Source of the DNA: Nocardia transvalensis
GTDB lineage: Bacteria > Actinomycetota > Actinomycetes > Mycobacteriales > Mycobacteriaceae
Assembly: GCF_015477765.1 (NCBI RefSeq)
Contig: NZ_JADLQQ010000012.1
Coordinates: 124,001 to 188,000, forward strand
Direction: 5' to 3'
Length of the DNA stretch: 64,000 bases
How positions within the stretch are numbered: the first letter of the stretch is position 1; every line of letters starts with the position of its first letter. Positions 42,780 through 52,102 of the stretch are shown here, in pieces. The position numbers and the translations under genes are program-made. Under the pieces are notes generated by a model. The model saw only the letters and a list, made by a program, of their open reading frames with translations. It made no database searches and had not been told where the DNA came from.

Positions 42780-43757
42780 ATGACCGCACGTCCTGACGAC
42801 CCCGCGCCGAACCCGCACGCCACCGAGGCGGAGGTCCAGGCCGCGCTCGCCGACAACAAGCTCGCCCAGGTCCTCTACCACGACTGGGAAGCCGAGACCT
42901 ACGACGACAAGTGGTCGATCTCCTACGACGAGCGCTGTATCGCCTATGCCCGCGGCCGCTTCGACGCCGTCGTGCCGGACGCCCCGCTGCCCTACGAGCG
43001 GGCCCTGGAGCTCGGCTGCGGCACCGGCTTCTTCCTGCTGAACCTGATGCAGTCGGGGGTGGCGAAGCGCGGTTCGGTCACCGACCTGTCGCCGGGCATG
43101 GTGAAGGTGGCGCTGCGCAACGCCGAACACCTCGGCCTGGATGTCGACGGCCGCGTCGCCGACGCCGAGACCATCCCGTACGAGGACGACACCTTCGACC
43201 TCGTCGTAGGGCACGCGGTGCTGCACCACATTCCGGACGTGGAGCTGGCGCTGAAGGAATGCCTGCGGGTGCTGAAGCCGGGCGGGCGTTTCGTCTTCGC
43301 CGGCGAGCCGACCACCATCGGCAACTTCTACGCCCGCAAGCTGGGCCAGTACACCTGGAAAGCCACCACCGAGGTCACCAAGCTGCCGTTCCTGCGGGAA
43401 TGGCGGCGTCCGCAGGAGGAACTGGACGAATCCTCGCGCGCGGCCGCCCTCGAGGCCGTCGTGGACCTGCACACCTTCGACCCCACCGATCTGGAGGCGA
43501 TGGCCCGCTCGGCCGGTGCGGTCGACGTGCACGCCGAAACCGAGGAGTTCGCCGCCGCCCTGTGGGGCTGGCCGGTGCGCACCTTCGAGGCCGCCGTCCC
43601 CGCCGAGAAGCTCACCTGGCGCTACCGCATGGCCCAGTACCGCGCCTGGCTGGGCCTGAGCTGGCTCGACGAGAAGGTCATGAAGCATGTCGTCCCCCGC
43701 CAGTTCTTCTACAACGCCATGATCACCGGCGTAAAGCCCGGCTCCGCCGAAAAGTAG
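42780..43757 (+). CDS. SAM-dependent methyltransferase
   Basis: A 325-residue class I methyltransferase. The SAM loop is ALELGCGTGFFLL, followed by DLSPGMVKVALRNAE and the motif IV-like VVGHAVLHHI. The C-terminal 100 residues are a family-specific helical region. It matches M. tuberculosis Rv3038c by position. In that organism the neighbouring block is tied to methylglucose lipopolysaccharide synthesis, but a direct role is unproved. TACGCT ends eight bases before the ATG. Confidence 0.88.
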   Translation: MTARPDDPAPNPHATEAEVQAALADNKLAQVLYHDWEAETYDDKWSISYDERCIAYARGRFDAVVPDAPLPYERALELGCGTGFFLLNLMQSGVAKRGSVTDLSPGMVKVALRNAEHLGLDVDGRVADAETIPYEDDTFDLVVGHAVLHHIPDVELALKECLRVLKPGGRFVFAGEPTTIGNFYARKLGQYTWKATTEVTKLPFLREWRRPQEELDESSRAAALEAVVDLHTFDPTDLEAMARSAGAVDVHAETEEFAAALWGWPVRTFEAAVPAEKLTWRYRMAQYRAWLGLSWLDEKVMKHVVPRQFFYNAMITGVKPGSAEK

Positions 43758-43821
43758 TGTGCTGTAGCCATTTCCACCGGGGTTCACCGGCCGGTCATCG
43801 GTGCGGGGAGCGGAAGCCGTA

Positions 43822-44994
43822 ATGGCCTACCGGTTTTCGCGAGACGATGTTGCCTATCTCGGTAGCGCGGCCGGGGAGGCGGCGCTGGCCGAAGTGGATC
43901 GCCTGGCACTGACCTCCGCCACGCTGGTGCGGGACCTCGATCGGGTGCGGCGCGAGCATGGTGAGCGGGCCGGGGCCCTGGTGGAGACGGTGCGGTTGCG
44001 GCGGCGTGCGGGGACGAAGCTGGCTGCGGCGGGGGAGTGGCTGTTCACCGATGATGCGCTGCAGCAAGCGACGCCGAGTGCGGTGGCGCGGCATCGGGCG
44101 GCGCGGTTGGCGGGGCGGGCGGTGCACGACGTGACCTGTTCGATCGGTGCGGAAATCGCAGAGCTGCACCGGGTCTGCCCCGCAGTGATCGGCAGCGATT
44201 TGGACGCTGTGCGCTTGGCGATGGCGGCACACAACCTGGCCGGTGCCCGGAACGTCTTGCTGGCCCAGGCGGATGCGTTGAAGCCCTGCAGCACCGAGAC
44301 CGTCGTCATCGCCGATCCCGCCCGGCGCGCCGACGGCCGCCGCACCTACGATCCGGCGAAACTGCAACCTCCGCTACCCGATCTGATCGAGGCCTATTGG
44401 GGCCGTGAACTGGTCGTGAAGTGCGCTCCCGGTCTGGATTTCGACAGCATGGCCCGGGAGGGAGAGGTGGAGGTCGTCTCGCTGGACGGCTCCGTGCGCG
44501 AGGCATGCCTGTGGCCCGCCGGTCTCGCGGCACTCGGCGTCACCCGCCGCGCCAGCGTCCTGTCCTCCGACGGCACCTCCTGGACCATTACCGACGCCGA
44601 ACCCGACGAGATCCCGGACCGCGAGCCGGGACAGTGGATCATCGACCCCGACGGCGCCGTGGTCCGCGCCGGGCTGGTCCGCCACTACGCCGCGAAACAC
44701 GGCCTGTGGCAATTGGATCCGCGCATCGCCTATCTCACCGGCGACCGCGTCCCCGACGGTGTCCGCGGCTTCCGCATCCTCGACCGGCTCGACTTCCGCG
44801 AAAAACCCCTGCGCGCCGAACTGCACCGCCGCCACTGCGGCCCCCTCGAAATCCTCACCCGCGGCGTAGATCTCGATCCGGACGCCCTGCGCACCCGCCT
44901 CAAACCCCGCGGCACCACGCCCCACACCCTGATCATCACCCGCATCGGCCGCACCCCCACGGCCTTCCTCTGCGAAACCCCACCCGCCACTTGA
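43822..44994 (+). CDS. Class I SAM-dependent methyltransferase with THUMP-like C-terminus
   Basis: A 390-residue protein. The SAM core lies near residues 95-190 (VHDVTCSIGAEIAELHR, GSDLDAVRLAMAAHNL, IADPARRADGRRTY). The C-terminal part, with FRILDRLDFREKPLRAEL, is the THUMP-like domain of the Rv3037c family. A nucleic-acid substrate is suggested by this domain. GTG 43801 is possible but ATG 43822 is preferred by the GCGGAAG before it. Confidence 0.85.
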   Translation: MAYRFSRDDVAYLGSAAGEAALAEVDRLALTSATLVRDLDRVRREHGERAGALVETVRLRRRAGTKLAAAGEWLFTDDALQQATPSAVARHRAARLAGRAVHDVTCSIGAEIAELHRVCPAVIGSDLDAVRLAMAAHNLAGARNVLLAQADALKPCSTETVVIADPARRADGRRTYDPAKLQPPLPDLIEAYWGRELVVKCAPGLDFDSMAREGEVEVVSLDGSVREACLWPAGLAALGVTRRASVLSSDGTSWTITDAEPDEIPDREPGQWIIDPDGAVVRAGLVRHYAAKHGLWQLDPRIAYLTGDRVPDGVRGFRILDRLDFREKPLRAELHRRHCGPLEILTRGVDLDPDALRTRLKPRGTTPHTLIITRIGRTPTAFLCETPPAT

Positions 44995-45021
44995 CACTTC
45001 GCAACTGGGCGAGGTGGGTCG

Positions 45022-46425
45022 CTACTTCTCCGGTTCGAAGGTGAACAGCTCGCCGATGCGGGTGGTCACCACAACTTCACCCTTCGCACCGATCGCGAGG
45101 CCGGAGGTCGTGCCCTGGGCACCGTGCAGCAGGGTGGAGGCGATGGTCTTGCCGTTCTGGGTGTCGAAGGTGACCAGGTGCAGGCCGTCTCCGATGGGAG
45201 CGACCACGTAACCGGTGTCCCCGGCGGTCTGCACCGGACGCCCACGCAACTCCAGATCCTTACGCTCCCAGGCGATCTCGGCACGGTCACCCTTGTCGAG
45301 CAGCGCGATGAGATGCCCGTCGTCGCCGCCGGGTATCAACAGTCCGTCCCGCGCGGAGACCGCCCCACGCGGCGAGAAGCCCAGTGGGTGCGTCCATTTC
45401 GTATGCCCATCGGCGGTGTCGACGGCGATCAGCCGACCGCTGTTGTCGCCCACATACACCGTCTCGGCGTCGGCCGACAGGGTCGGACTGGTGGCGCTGC
45501 CGCCGGTGAGGATGTCGGCACTCCACTCCTGCCGAATCTGCTTGCCTTCGTAACGCAGGGCGACCAGCGACGCAATGGGAGCGCCGGGCCGCCAGACGGT
45601 GACGTAGAAGCGGCCCGAATCCTTATCGATCGCCGACACGTTCGCCACCGGGCACTGCGGCCCGCCGATCCCGCAGTCGCCGATGCCCTGGCCGTTGGGT
45701 GGGCGGGGCAGATCCGGCTGCTTCAGGAAATCCGGTTCACCCAGCAGTTGGAACGTCGCCGCTTCCCGGTCGCCGGTCTGCCGGGCGAGCACGTCGACCT
45801 GCCCGAACTGCGTCACCGACAGCACGTTCCCGTCTCCGGTGAACTGCATGGACACCGGCACGCCCGCGACCGGCGTGCGCCACCGCGGCTGCCCGAGCGC
45901 GTTGAACGAGTTCACCGCCCCGACATCGCCCGCGTCGTCGCCCACATACACGTTCGTGGCCCCGTCCACCGCCGTGGCCGAGGCGATCGCGCTGGGCCCC
46001 AGCGCATTGCAGAACCGCTTACGCCCGGTGTCCATCTGGAAGGAGAAGAGCAGGCCGGTGGTGCCGCGCTTACCGACGCAGTCGACCTCGGTCCGGGTCG
46101 TGACGAACAACTGCCCCTCGGGCCCGATCGTGGTCGCCACCGCGGTCGGCCCGCCGATCGGCCGCGACCACTTCGATCCCAGCTGCCGCGAGCCGGTGAC
46201 CGGGCTCGACGCGCTGTTGCGCGCGTCGTGGAAGGCCGACGGCCACCCTTTACCGGAGCCGGCCGAAATATCGTCGAGGGTGGTACTGCCGCACCCGGTG
46301 AGGGCGAGCAGCCCCACGGCCCCGACCGCCGCGGTCACCCGTAGTCCCGGGCGCCGCACCGGGTTCCGGGTGCCGATGGGCAGGTCGTGCACGCTGCGCT
46401 CGGGTCGCCGCCTGCTGCTACGCAC
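45022..46425 (-). CDS. PQQ-like beta-propeller lipoprotein
   Basis: A 467-residue lipoprotein with lipobox LLALTGCGS near residue 45. Repeated blades such as VYVGDNSGRLIAVDTADG and VYVGDDAGDVGAVNSFN indicate a quinoprotein-like propeller without enzyme motifs. Two Cys-containing loops (DCGIGGPQCP) may be oxidised. It corresponds to M. tuberculosis Rv3035 and is divergent from the acyltransferase. Likely a surface scaffold; the partner is unknown. Confidence 0.87.
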   Translation of the reverse strand: MRSSRRRPERSVHDLPIGTRNPVRRPGLRVTAAVGAVGLLALTGCGSTTLDDISAGSGKGWPSAFHDARNSASSPVTGSRQLGSKWSRPIGGPTAVATTIGPEGQLFVTTRTEVDCVGKRGTTGLLFSFQMDTGRKRFCNALGPSAIASATAVDGATNVYVGDDAGDVGAVNSFNALGQPRWRTPVAGVPVSMQFTGDGNVLSVTQFGQVDVLARQTGDREAATFQLLGEPDFLKQPDLPRPPNGQGIGDCGIGGPQCPVANVSAIDKDSGRFYVTVWRPGAPIASLVALRYEGKQIRQEWSADILTGGSATSPTLSADAETVYVGDNSGRLIAVDTADGHTKWTHPLGFSPRGAVSARDGLLIPGGDDGHLIALLDKGDRAEIAWERKDLELRGRPVQTAGDTGYVVAPIGDGLHLVTFDTQNGKTIASTLLHGAQGTTSGLAIGAKGEVVVTTRIGELFTFEPEK

Positions 46426-46542
46426 CTGACTGCTCTCCCCTCTGCTCGTACGGGCCTCACGAGACTAGCCCCCCGCTCCGGGGAGGGGAGCGCCGCCTCA
46501 CGGGTAGTGCGCCGTTTGCGGTATCGAGGGCAGCGCTGGGGG

Positions 46543-47376
46543 ATGGATCGGCCGAAAGTACCCTGGTACCTCGACGACGACACCGCCGGACGGCACCGTC
46601 GGCCGAGGGACTCGAGGAGCAGGTTCGTGACGAGCATGTGGGGCGCGCCGTTGCGCACGCGTTGGCGGGGTTCGCGCCGCCGGGATCCGGAGCAGGCGCG
46701 GTTTCTGACGCTGGCGTCGCTGCGCTGGGTGCTCGCCAACCGGGCGTACACGCCCTGGTACCTGGTGCGGTATTGGCGGTTGCTGCGGTTCCGCCTGGCC
46801 AATCCGCACATCGTGTTGCGCGGCATGGTGTTCCTGGGCCGCCGGGTGGAGATCCACGCCACGCCCGAAATGGGCCGCATGGAGATCGGCAAATGGGTGC
46901 ATATCGGCGACGGCAACGCCCTCCGCTGCCACGAGGGTTCGCTGCGCATCGGCGACAAGGTGGTGTTCGGTAAGGACAACGTCGTCAACACCTACCTCGA
47001 CATCGAGATCGGCGAATCCACCCTGGTCGCCGACTGGTGCTACATCTGCGACTTCGATCACAAGATGGACGACATCACGATGCCGATCAAGGATCAGGGC
47101 ATCGTGAAGAGCCCGGTGCGCATCGGCCCGGACACCTGGATCGCGGCGAAGGTGACGGTGCTGCGCGGCACCCGGGTGGGCCGTGGCTGTGTGCTCGGCG
47201 CCCACGCCGTGGTCAAGGGCGACGTTCCCGACTATAGCATTGCCGTCGGCGCGCCCGCGAAGGTGGTCAAGAACCGCAAGGAGGCCTGGGACGCGGCCGC
47301 CGAGGAGCGGGCCCGCCACCTGGCCGCGCTGGCCGATATCGAACGCAAGAAGAACGGCGTCGGCTCGTCGCAATGA
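46543..47376 (+). CDS. Left-handed beta-helix (hexapeptide repeat) acyltransferase
   Basis: A 277-residue transferase with hexapeptide repeats such as IHIGDG-type turns, seen in MEIGKWVHIGDGNALR, LRIGDKVVFGKDNVVN and the catalytic-loop region CDFDHKMDDITMPI. It ends the beta-helix with VGRGCVLGAHAVVKGDV. It corresponds to M. tuberculosis Rv3034c, which lies in the methylglucose lipopolysaccharide region; O-acetylation of a sugar is therefore a reasonable inference. The DUF1697 gene overlaps its stop by 4 bases. Confidence 0.87.
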   Translation: MDRPKVPWYLDDDTAGRHRRPRDSRSRFVTSMWGAPLRTRWRGSRRRDPEQARFLTLASLRWVLANRAYTPWYLVRYWRLLRFRLANPHIVLRGMVFLGRRVEIHATPEMGRMEIGKWVHIGDGNALRCHEGSLRIGDKVVFGKDNVVNTYLDIEIGESTLVADWCYICDFDHKMDDITMPIKDQGIVKSPVRIGPDTWIAAKVTVLRGTRVGRGCVLGAHAVVKGDVPDYSIAVGAPAKVVKNRKEAWDAAAEERARHLAALADIERKKNGVGSSQ

Positions 47377-47915
47377 CTCGATATGCGGCCTGGCTGCGCG
47401 GAATCATGCCGAGCAACCCGAATATGCGCAACGAGAAGTTGCGCGCGGTCTTCGAAGGTCTCGGCTTCGAGTCCGTGGGTTCGGTGCTGTCGAGCGGCAA
47501 TATCGTGTTCTCCAGTGCCGAGACCGATGTGAGCGACTTGGAATCGACGATCCGGCAAGCATTGACCGAAGAGCTCGGCATCGGTGGCGGCACGATAATT
47601 CGCAGCCGCGCCGAACTGCAGGCCCTGGTCGACCGCGACCCTTTCGCGGGCCTCACGCACGACCGAACTACCTACCTCACCGTCACTTTCGTCAAGGACG
47701 GCGGCAAAACGGGCGGCCCCGGCCCGCTTCCCGAGAGGCTGGAGAAGGCCGTGCGCATCGTCGGCTACGACGAGCAGGCACGGGCGGTCCTGGCGGTCCT
47801 CGACAACACCGACCCGTCCACGGCCAACCACATGGGCTGGCTGGAAACGGTCTACGGCAAGGACATCACCACCCGCACCTGGCTGACGGTGCGGAAAGTG
47901 CTCGCCAAACTGTAG
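47373..47915 (+). CDS. DUF1697 protein
   Basis: A 180-residue member of DUF1697, marked by RYAAWLRGIMPSNPNMRNEK, LGFESVGSVLSSGNIVF and the C-terminal TTRTWLTVRKVLAKL. Function is unknown. The usual family start has LLRGINVG; here it is LRGIMPSN, slightly diverged. It overlaps the acyltransferase stop by 4 bases. This is where the region I recall as conserved with M. tuberculosis gives way to the accessory block. Confidence 0.88.
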   Translation: MTRYAAWLRGIMPSNPNMRNEKLRAVFEGLGFESVGSVLSSGNIVFSSAETDVSDLESTIRQALTEELGIGGGTIIRSRAELQALVDRDPFAGLTHDRTTYLTVTFVKDGGKTGGPGPLPERLEKAVRIVGYDEQARAVLAVLDNTDPSTANHMGWLETVYGKDITTRTWLTVRKVLAKL

Positions 47916-48007
47916 ATCCGGCCCGAGGCGTCAGCGCCGTGAGGAAGGTGCGGTGATGCGGGGGTCGTCGGCGCCGCAACAGCGCGGGAATAGCGTTGTC
48001 GGCCAGG

Positions 48008-48454
48008 ATGTTCGGTCAAGGCATGCCCAGAGCGTTCACCGATGCCGAGCGTCAACGATTCCTCGCGGACAAACATGTGGCCGTCCTCTCGGTCGCGACG
48101 ACCGACGGTCGCCCGCCCGCCAGCGTGCCGGTGTGGTACGACTACACACCCGGTGGCGATATCCGCATCAGCACCGATCCCACTCGGCGCAAGGCGAAGC
48201 TGATCCGGCAGGCCGGTGCGGTGACCCTGGTCGTTCACCGCGAAGAACAGCCGTATCAGTATGTGATCGTCGAGGGCACGGTCGTCGACACCACCGATCC
48301 CGCCCCGCGGGATGTCCGGCGCGCCATAGCCACCCGCTACGTCGGGGAGGACGGCGCACGCGAACACCTCCGCTGGACCGACGAGCGGCAATCGGTCCTG
48401 TTCACCATCCGCCCCGACCGCTGGCTGACCGCGGACTACTCCGACGACAAGTGA
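48008..48454 (+). CDS. Pyridoxamine 5'-phosphate oxidase-fold (F420/flavin) protein
   Basis: A 148-residue split-barrel protein. HVAVLSVATTDGRPPASVPV and a later RRKAKLIRQAGAVTLVVHRE are typical of the F420-dependent PPOX group of actinobacteria. It could bind F420 or FMN and reduce a small molecule. ATG 48008 is chosen; TTG 47996 is in frame and sits just after a TAGCGT. Single gene between DUF1697 and the convergent P450 pair. Confidence 0.85.
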   Translation: MFGQGMPRAFTDAERQRFLADKHVAVLSVATTDGRPPASVPVWYDYTPGGDIRISTDPTRRKAKLIRQAGAVTLVVHREEQPYQYVIVEGTVVDTTDPAPRDVRRAIATRYVGEDGAREHLRWTDERQSVLFTIRPDRWLTADYSDDK

Positions 48455-48505
48455 CCGGCACGCGGTGCGGGCGTGCTGTACACGCGCCCGCACCGCGGCC
48501 GGCGG

Positions 48506-49738
48506 CTACTCCGGCTTCTCCAGGTACACAGGCAGTTCCACGTGCCCGTTCGAGATGAAGCTGCCCATGTGCACCAATTCGCCTGGCTCGACGGCGAATT
48601 GCAGGTCGGGGAAGCGTTCGAACAGCGCCGGGAGCGCGATCGATGCCTCCAGTCGCGCCAGTGGAGCGCCCAGACAGTGGTGGGCGCCGTAGCCGAAGGC
48701 GACATGCTGGTCCCTGGTGGGCCGGTGCACATCGAACTCGTCGGTCGTCGGGCCGTGCACCTTCGGGTCGCGGCTGGCCCCGGCATAGGACGCCAGAATC
48801 GCCTCGCCCTTGGGGATGTGGAAGCCCTCGATCTCGATGTCGTCCACCGCATAACGCAGCGGTAGGTGGGCCACCGGCGCCTGATATCGCAGCGCCTCCT
48901 CCACCACATCCGCCCACCCGACCTTGCCCGACAGCACCTCGGCGCGCTGCTGCGGATGGGTCAGCAGCGCGGTGATGGCCTGGTCGAGCAAATTCACGGT
49001 GGTCTCGTGACCGGCGTTGATGACCAGCATCAACGTGTCGACAAGCTCCTTCTCGGTCAGCTGCGAACCGTCGTCCTCGGCGCGGGTGGCGATCAGCACG
49101 CTGGTGATGTCGTCGCCCGGATGTTCGCGCCGGAACGCCACCAATTGGCTGACCAACCCGTACATTTCGAGGTAGTTGGCCTGCGCCTGCTCGGCGGTGA
49201 ACGAGCCGTCGAAGAATCCGTCGACGCACCTGTGGATATCCGGCCCCAAATGCTCCGGCACGCCCATCAATTCGCTGATGACGCGGATCGGCACCGGGTA
49301 GGCGTAGCGCGCCCGCAGATCCGCCGCCTCGCCGCGCGGGGTGGTGGCGAGATCGTCGAGCAGCTCCCGGGTGATCTCCTCGATCCGCGGCCGCAGCGCG
49401 GTGGTGCGGCGGTGGGTGAACGCGGGCGACACCAGCTTGCGCAGTCGCCGATGCTCGGGCCCGTAGGCGGTGAACATGTTGTCCGCGGCCACCCAGGGCA
49501 GCAGCGGCCACGCCTCGGTGATCTCCCCGTTGATGAAGGCCGCCCAGTGCTGCCGGGGGTCCTTGGACACCCGCGGATCGGCCAGCAGGCTCTTGAGAGC
49601 GGCGAAATCGGTCACCGACCAGGCGGGCACGCCGCCGGGTAGCTCCACCAGCGCCACCGGGCCGCGGTCGCGGATGCGTGCGGATTCCCCTTGGATATCG
49701 GCCCCGGTGAGATCCAGGACTATCGGTTCGTGCTGCAT
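48506..49738 (-). CDS. Cytochrome P450, CYP154-like, pair B
   Basis: A 410-residue soluble P450. The I-helix has VINAGHETTVNL, the K-helix ExxR is EEALR, and the haem loop is FGYGAHHCLG, all standard. It is 10 bases from the P450 at 49749. It shows high similarity to the conservon P450 at 54440 (for example both share FTAYGPEHRRLRKLV), so the two pairs are paralogous. Conservon P450s of this kind are named CYP154 in Streptomyces; substrate unknown. A redox partner is not adjacent. Confidence 0.93.
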   Translation of the reverse strand: MQHEPIVLDLTGADIQGESARIRDRGPVALVELPGGVPAWSVTDFAALKSLLADPRVSKDPRQHWAAFINGEITEAWPLLPWVAADNMFTAYGPEHRRLRKLVSPAFTHRRTTALRPRIEEITRELLDDLATTPRGEAADLRARYAYPVPIRVISELMGVPEHLGPDIHRCVDGFFDGSFTAEQAQANYLEMYGLVSQLVAFRREHPGDDITSVLIATRAEDDGSQLTEKELVDTLMLVINAGHETTVNLLDQAITALLTHPQQRAEVLSGKVGWADVVEEALRYQAPVAHLPLRYAVDDIEIEGFHIPKGEAILASYAGASRDPKVHGPTTDEFDVHRPTRDQHVAFGYGAHHCLGAPLARLEASIALPALFERFPDLQFAVEPGELVHMGSFISNGHVELPVYLEKPE

Positions 49739-49748
49739 CGCAGCCTCC

Positions 49749-51017
49749 TTACACCATGTTCAACGGCGGGGCCTCGGGGAAGACGACCGGCAGGGCCGCC
49801 AGCGCACGGTGGAAAGGACCTGGGCGCCAGGTCAATTCGTGCGGGGGGACTTCCAGTTTCATCTCGGGGATGGCATCGAGCAGCTGGTCGATCGCGTCCT
49901 GCACCACCAGATACGCCACCGAACGCGCGGGGCAGGCGTGCGGGCCGCCGCCCCACGCCAGGTGCGAGCGGTTGCCGGTGCGGTCGCCGCCCGCGATGGC
50001 GGGATCGTTGTTGCAGGCCGACAGGCTGATCACCACCGGCTGATGCGCCGGCAGCCAGGTGTTGTCGATCAGGATCGGCTGCCGCGGATAGGTGATGGAG
50101 AAGTTCGCCATCGGCGGGTCGTTGAACAACACCTCGTCCAGCGCGTCGCGGGTGGACAGGCTGCCGCCGAGCATTTCGCCGCCGAACCGATCGTCGGTGA
50201 GCATCAGCAGCAGCGTATTGGTGATCAGGTTCTGCTGCGGTTCCACACCGGCGCCGTAGAAGCTGACGAGCTGGTAGAGCATTTCCTCGTCGTTGAGGTT
50301 GGCCGGGTGATGGGCCAGCCGGGAGGTGACGTCGTCGCCCGGTTCGGCGCGGCGCATCGAGATCAGTTCCAGCAGCGCCTCACTGAGCGTCTGCATACCC
50401 CAGGCCGCATTGACCGTGTCGAACAGCGCCGCCATGCCCGTGGCGACCCGATGCCCGAGATCCGCGTCGCAGCCGACCAATTGGTTGAGCACCTCGAAGA
50501 CGAGCGGAAACGCGTACTGCGTCACCAGATCCGCCGACCCGGTCTCGCAGAAGGTGTTGATCAGCGGGATCGCCACCCGCTCGACGGTGGAATGCAGCGA
50601 GTGCAGGTCGATCCCGTCGATGGCCGCCACATACGCCTGCCGGTAGCGGGCGTGGGTCGGACCGGCGTTGCGCAGGGCGTTCGGATACCACTGCATCATC
50701 GGCCGCACGGGGCAGTCGTCCGGAACGGTCTGCTGCCAGGAGCGCGGATCGGCGGGAAAGTGGTCGGGATCGTTGAGGATTCGCAATGCCGTGTGATAGC
50801 CGATCACCAGGGTCGCGGGTACACCGGGCGCCAGCTCGATCGGCGCCATCGACCCGTGGCGGCGGCGCATCGCGGCATACGCGCCGTGCGGATCGGCCGC
50901 GAATTCAGGCGTATCGATGAGGGTGCGCGGGCCGTCGGCATCGAAGGGTGACCCGTGGTTGACCGGGCAGGCGCTGAGCGTGCCGGTGTGGGGCGCGGAC
51001 GAATAAGGCGTGGTCAA
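49749..51017 (-). CDS. Cytochrome P450 lacking ExxR, CYP157-like, pair B
   Basis: A 422-residue P450. The haem loop is AWGGGPHACPARS with the axial Cys. The K-helix place where ExxR is expected reads DALDEVLFNDPP, so Arg is replaced by Phe. The I-helix has FYGAGVEPQQN in place of AGxxT. This is the CYP157 type, whose members are known to lose ExxR. TTG 51017 has GGAG nine bases before it. With 48506 it forms a two-gene unit. It could be a non-monooxygenase P450. Confidence 0.9.
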   Translation of the reverse strand: MTTPYSSAPHTGTLSACPVNHGSPFDADGPRTLIDTPEFAADPHGAYAAMRRRHGSMAPIELAPGVPATLVIGYHTALRILNDPDHFPADPRSWQQTVPDDCPVRPMMQWYPNALRNAGPTHARYRQAYVAAIDGIDLHSLHSTVERVAIPLINTFCETGSADLVTQYAFPLVFEVLNQLVGCDADLGHRVATGMAALFDTVNAAWGMQTLSEALLELISMRRAEPGDDVTSRLAHHPANLNDEEMLYQLVSFYGAGVEPQQNLITNTLLLMLTDDRFGGEMLGGSLSTRDALDEVLFNDPPMANFSITYPRQPILIDNTWLPAHQPVVISLSACNNDPAIAGGDRTGNRSHLAWGGGPHACPARSVAYLVVQDAIDQLLDAIPEMKLEVPPHELTWRPGPFHRALAALPVVFPEAPPLNMV

Positions 51018-51297
51018 CGAACGAAACTCCAGACGGTGGAAGAAGATTCGACGATGCGATGCGCGCAGGCGTCCCGATCACGTGAATCGAGCGAGGTCAC
51101 AAGGTAATCCGGAACTTCGACACGACGCCGGTACCACCACTGTTCACCTCACACTTCCTGCGCGACAGGCGATTTCGCCGACAGCACGAAGCACGCACGA
51201 GTACCGCTCGTGATCGACGATTGTTTCAGATTAGCAGCATTGCTACGAGTTCTCTCTCGATCTTGCAGCGGTGTGCCCACACTGTGGGAGAGCGGGT

Positions 51298-51948
51298 TCA
51301 GCGGGCCAAGGTGATTGCCGTGCGAAGAATTTCGCCGTCGAGCGGCTCACCCGGCAGCGGGTGCGCGGCCTCGGCGCGCAGGCCGTCGAGCAGGACGGCC
51401 AGGTGGCGGCGCCAGGCATCGGGGGCGAGTTCGCGCACGCCGTCGGTGGCCCGCACCACGGCCCACAGCAGCAGGCCGACGTCGGTGACGTCGACGTCCG
51501 AGCGCAGCGCGCCCGATTCCTGCACGCGCAGGATCAACTCGTGGAACAGCTGGTTGCCCCGGGCCTTCACCGCCTCGATCGGGACGTCCGCGGGCAGCGT
51601 GCGCACGCACAGATCGGTGAATCCGCGATGGGTGGCCTGCAGTTCGGCCATGTAGGTGAGGTGGCCGACCATTCCTTCCCAGGGGTCTGCGGACCGGAGG
51701 GCCTCCTCGGCGCTGCGCACGGAGTCCTGGACGTACTCCAGCAGCGACTCGTCGATCAGGGCCTCGCGGGTGGGAAAGTGGTTGTAGAGCGTGCCGATGC
51801 TGACACCGGCCTCGCGGGCGATGGCATTGAGTGAGGCGTCTATCCCGTCCACGCTGAACCGGCGCCGCGCGGCCGCGACGATCCGGTCCCGATTGTCCCG
51901 GGCATCCTTGCGACGCGGCCGCCGCGTGGAACCCTCGGCAACGACCAT
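51298..51948 (-). CDS. TetR-family regulator upstream of P450 pair B
   Basis: A 216-residue repressor with HTH at residues 25-70 (SLNAIAREAGVSIGTLYNHF) and a C-terminal domain of the TetR_C_33/SbtR-like kind. It precedes the P450 pair on the same strand, 280 bases away, so it may control it. A dyad ACGCG-TC-CGCGT lies just upstream of its start at 51961. Confidence 0.9.
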   Translation of the reverse strand: MVVAEGSTRRPRRKDARDNRDRIVAAARRRFSVDGIDASLNAIAREAGVSIGTLYNHFPTREALIDESLLEYVQDSVRSAEEALRSADPWEGMVGHLTYMAELQATHRGFTDLCVRTLPADVPIEAVKARGNQLFHELILRVQESGALRSDVDVTDVGLLLWAVVRATDGVRELAPDAWRRHLAVLLDGLRAEAAHPLPGEPLDGEILRTAITLAR

Positions 51949-51960
51949 GCCCTCACCCTA

Positions 51961-51972
51961 ACGCGTCCGCGT
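51961..51972. promoter_or_regulatory. Possible TetR operator
   Basis: ACGCGTCCGCGT has 5-base inverted arms around TC, 12 bases before the TetR gene start. Short and GC-rich, so chance is possible. Confidence 0.3.
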
Positions 51973-52102
51973 GGGTAGTCTGCAGATCGATCGATTCGGC
52001 TCACAGGGCCGCACACGGACCCGGAGGTGGACAGCGCGGCGTGATACGAACAGGCCCTCCGATGCCCGCGAGCACCGGAGGACCTCGGCTGTCATTTGTT
52101 CG

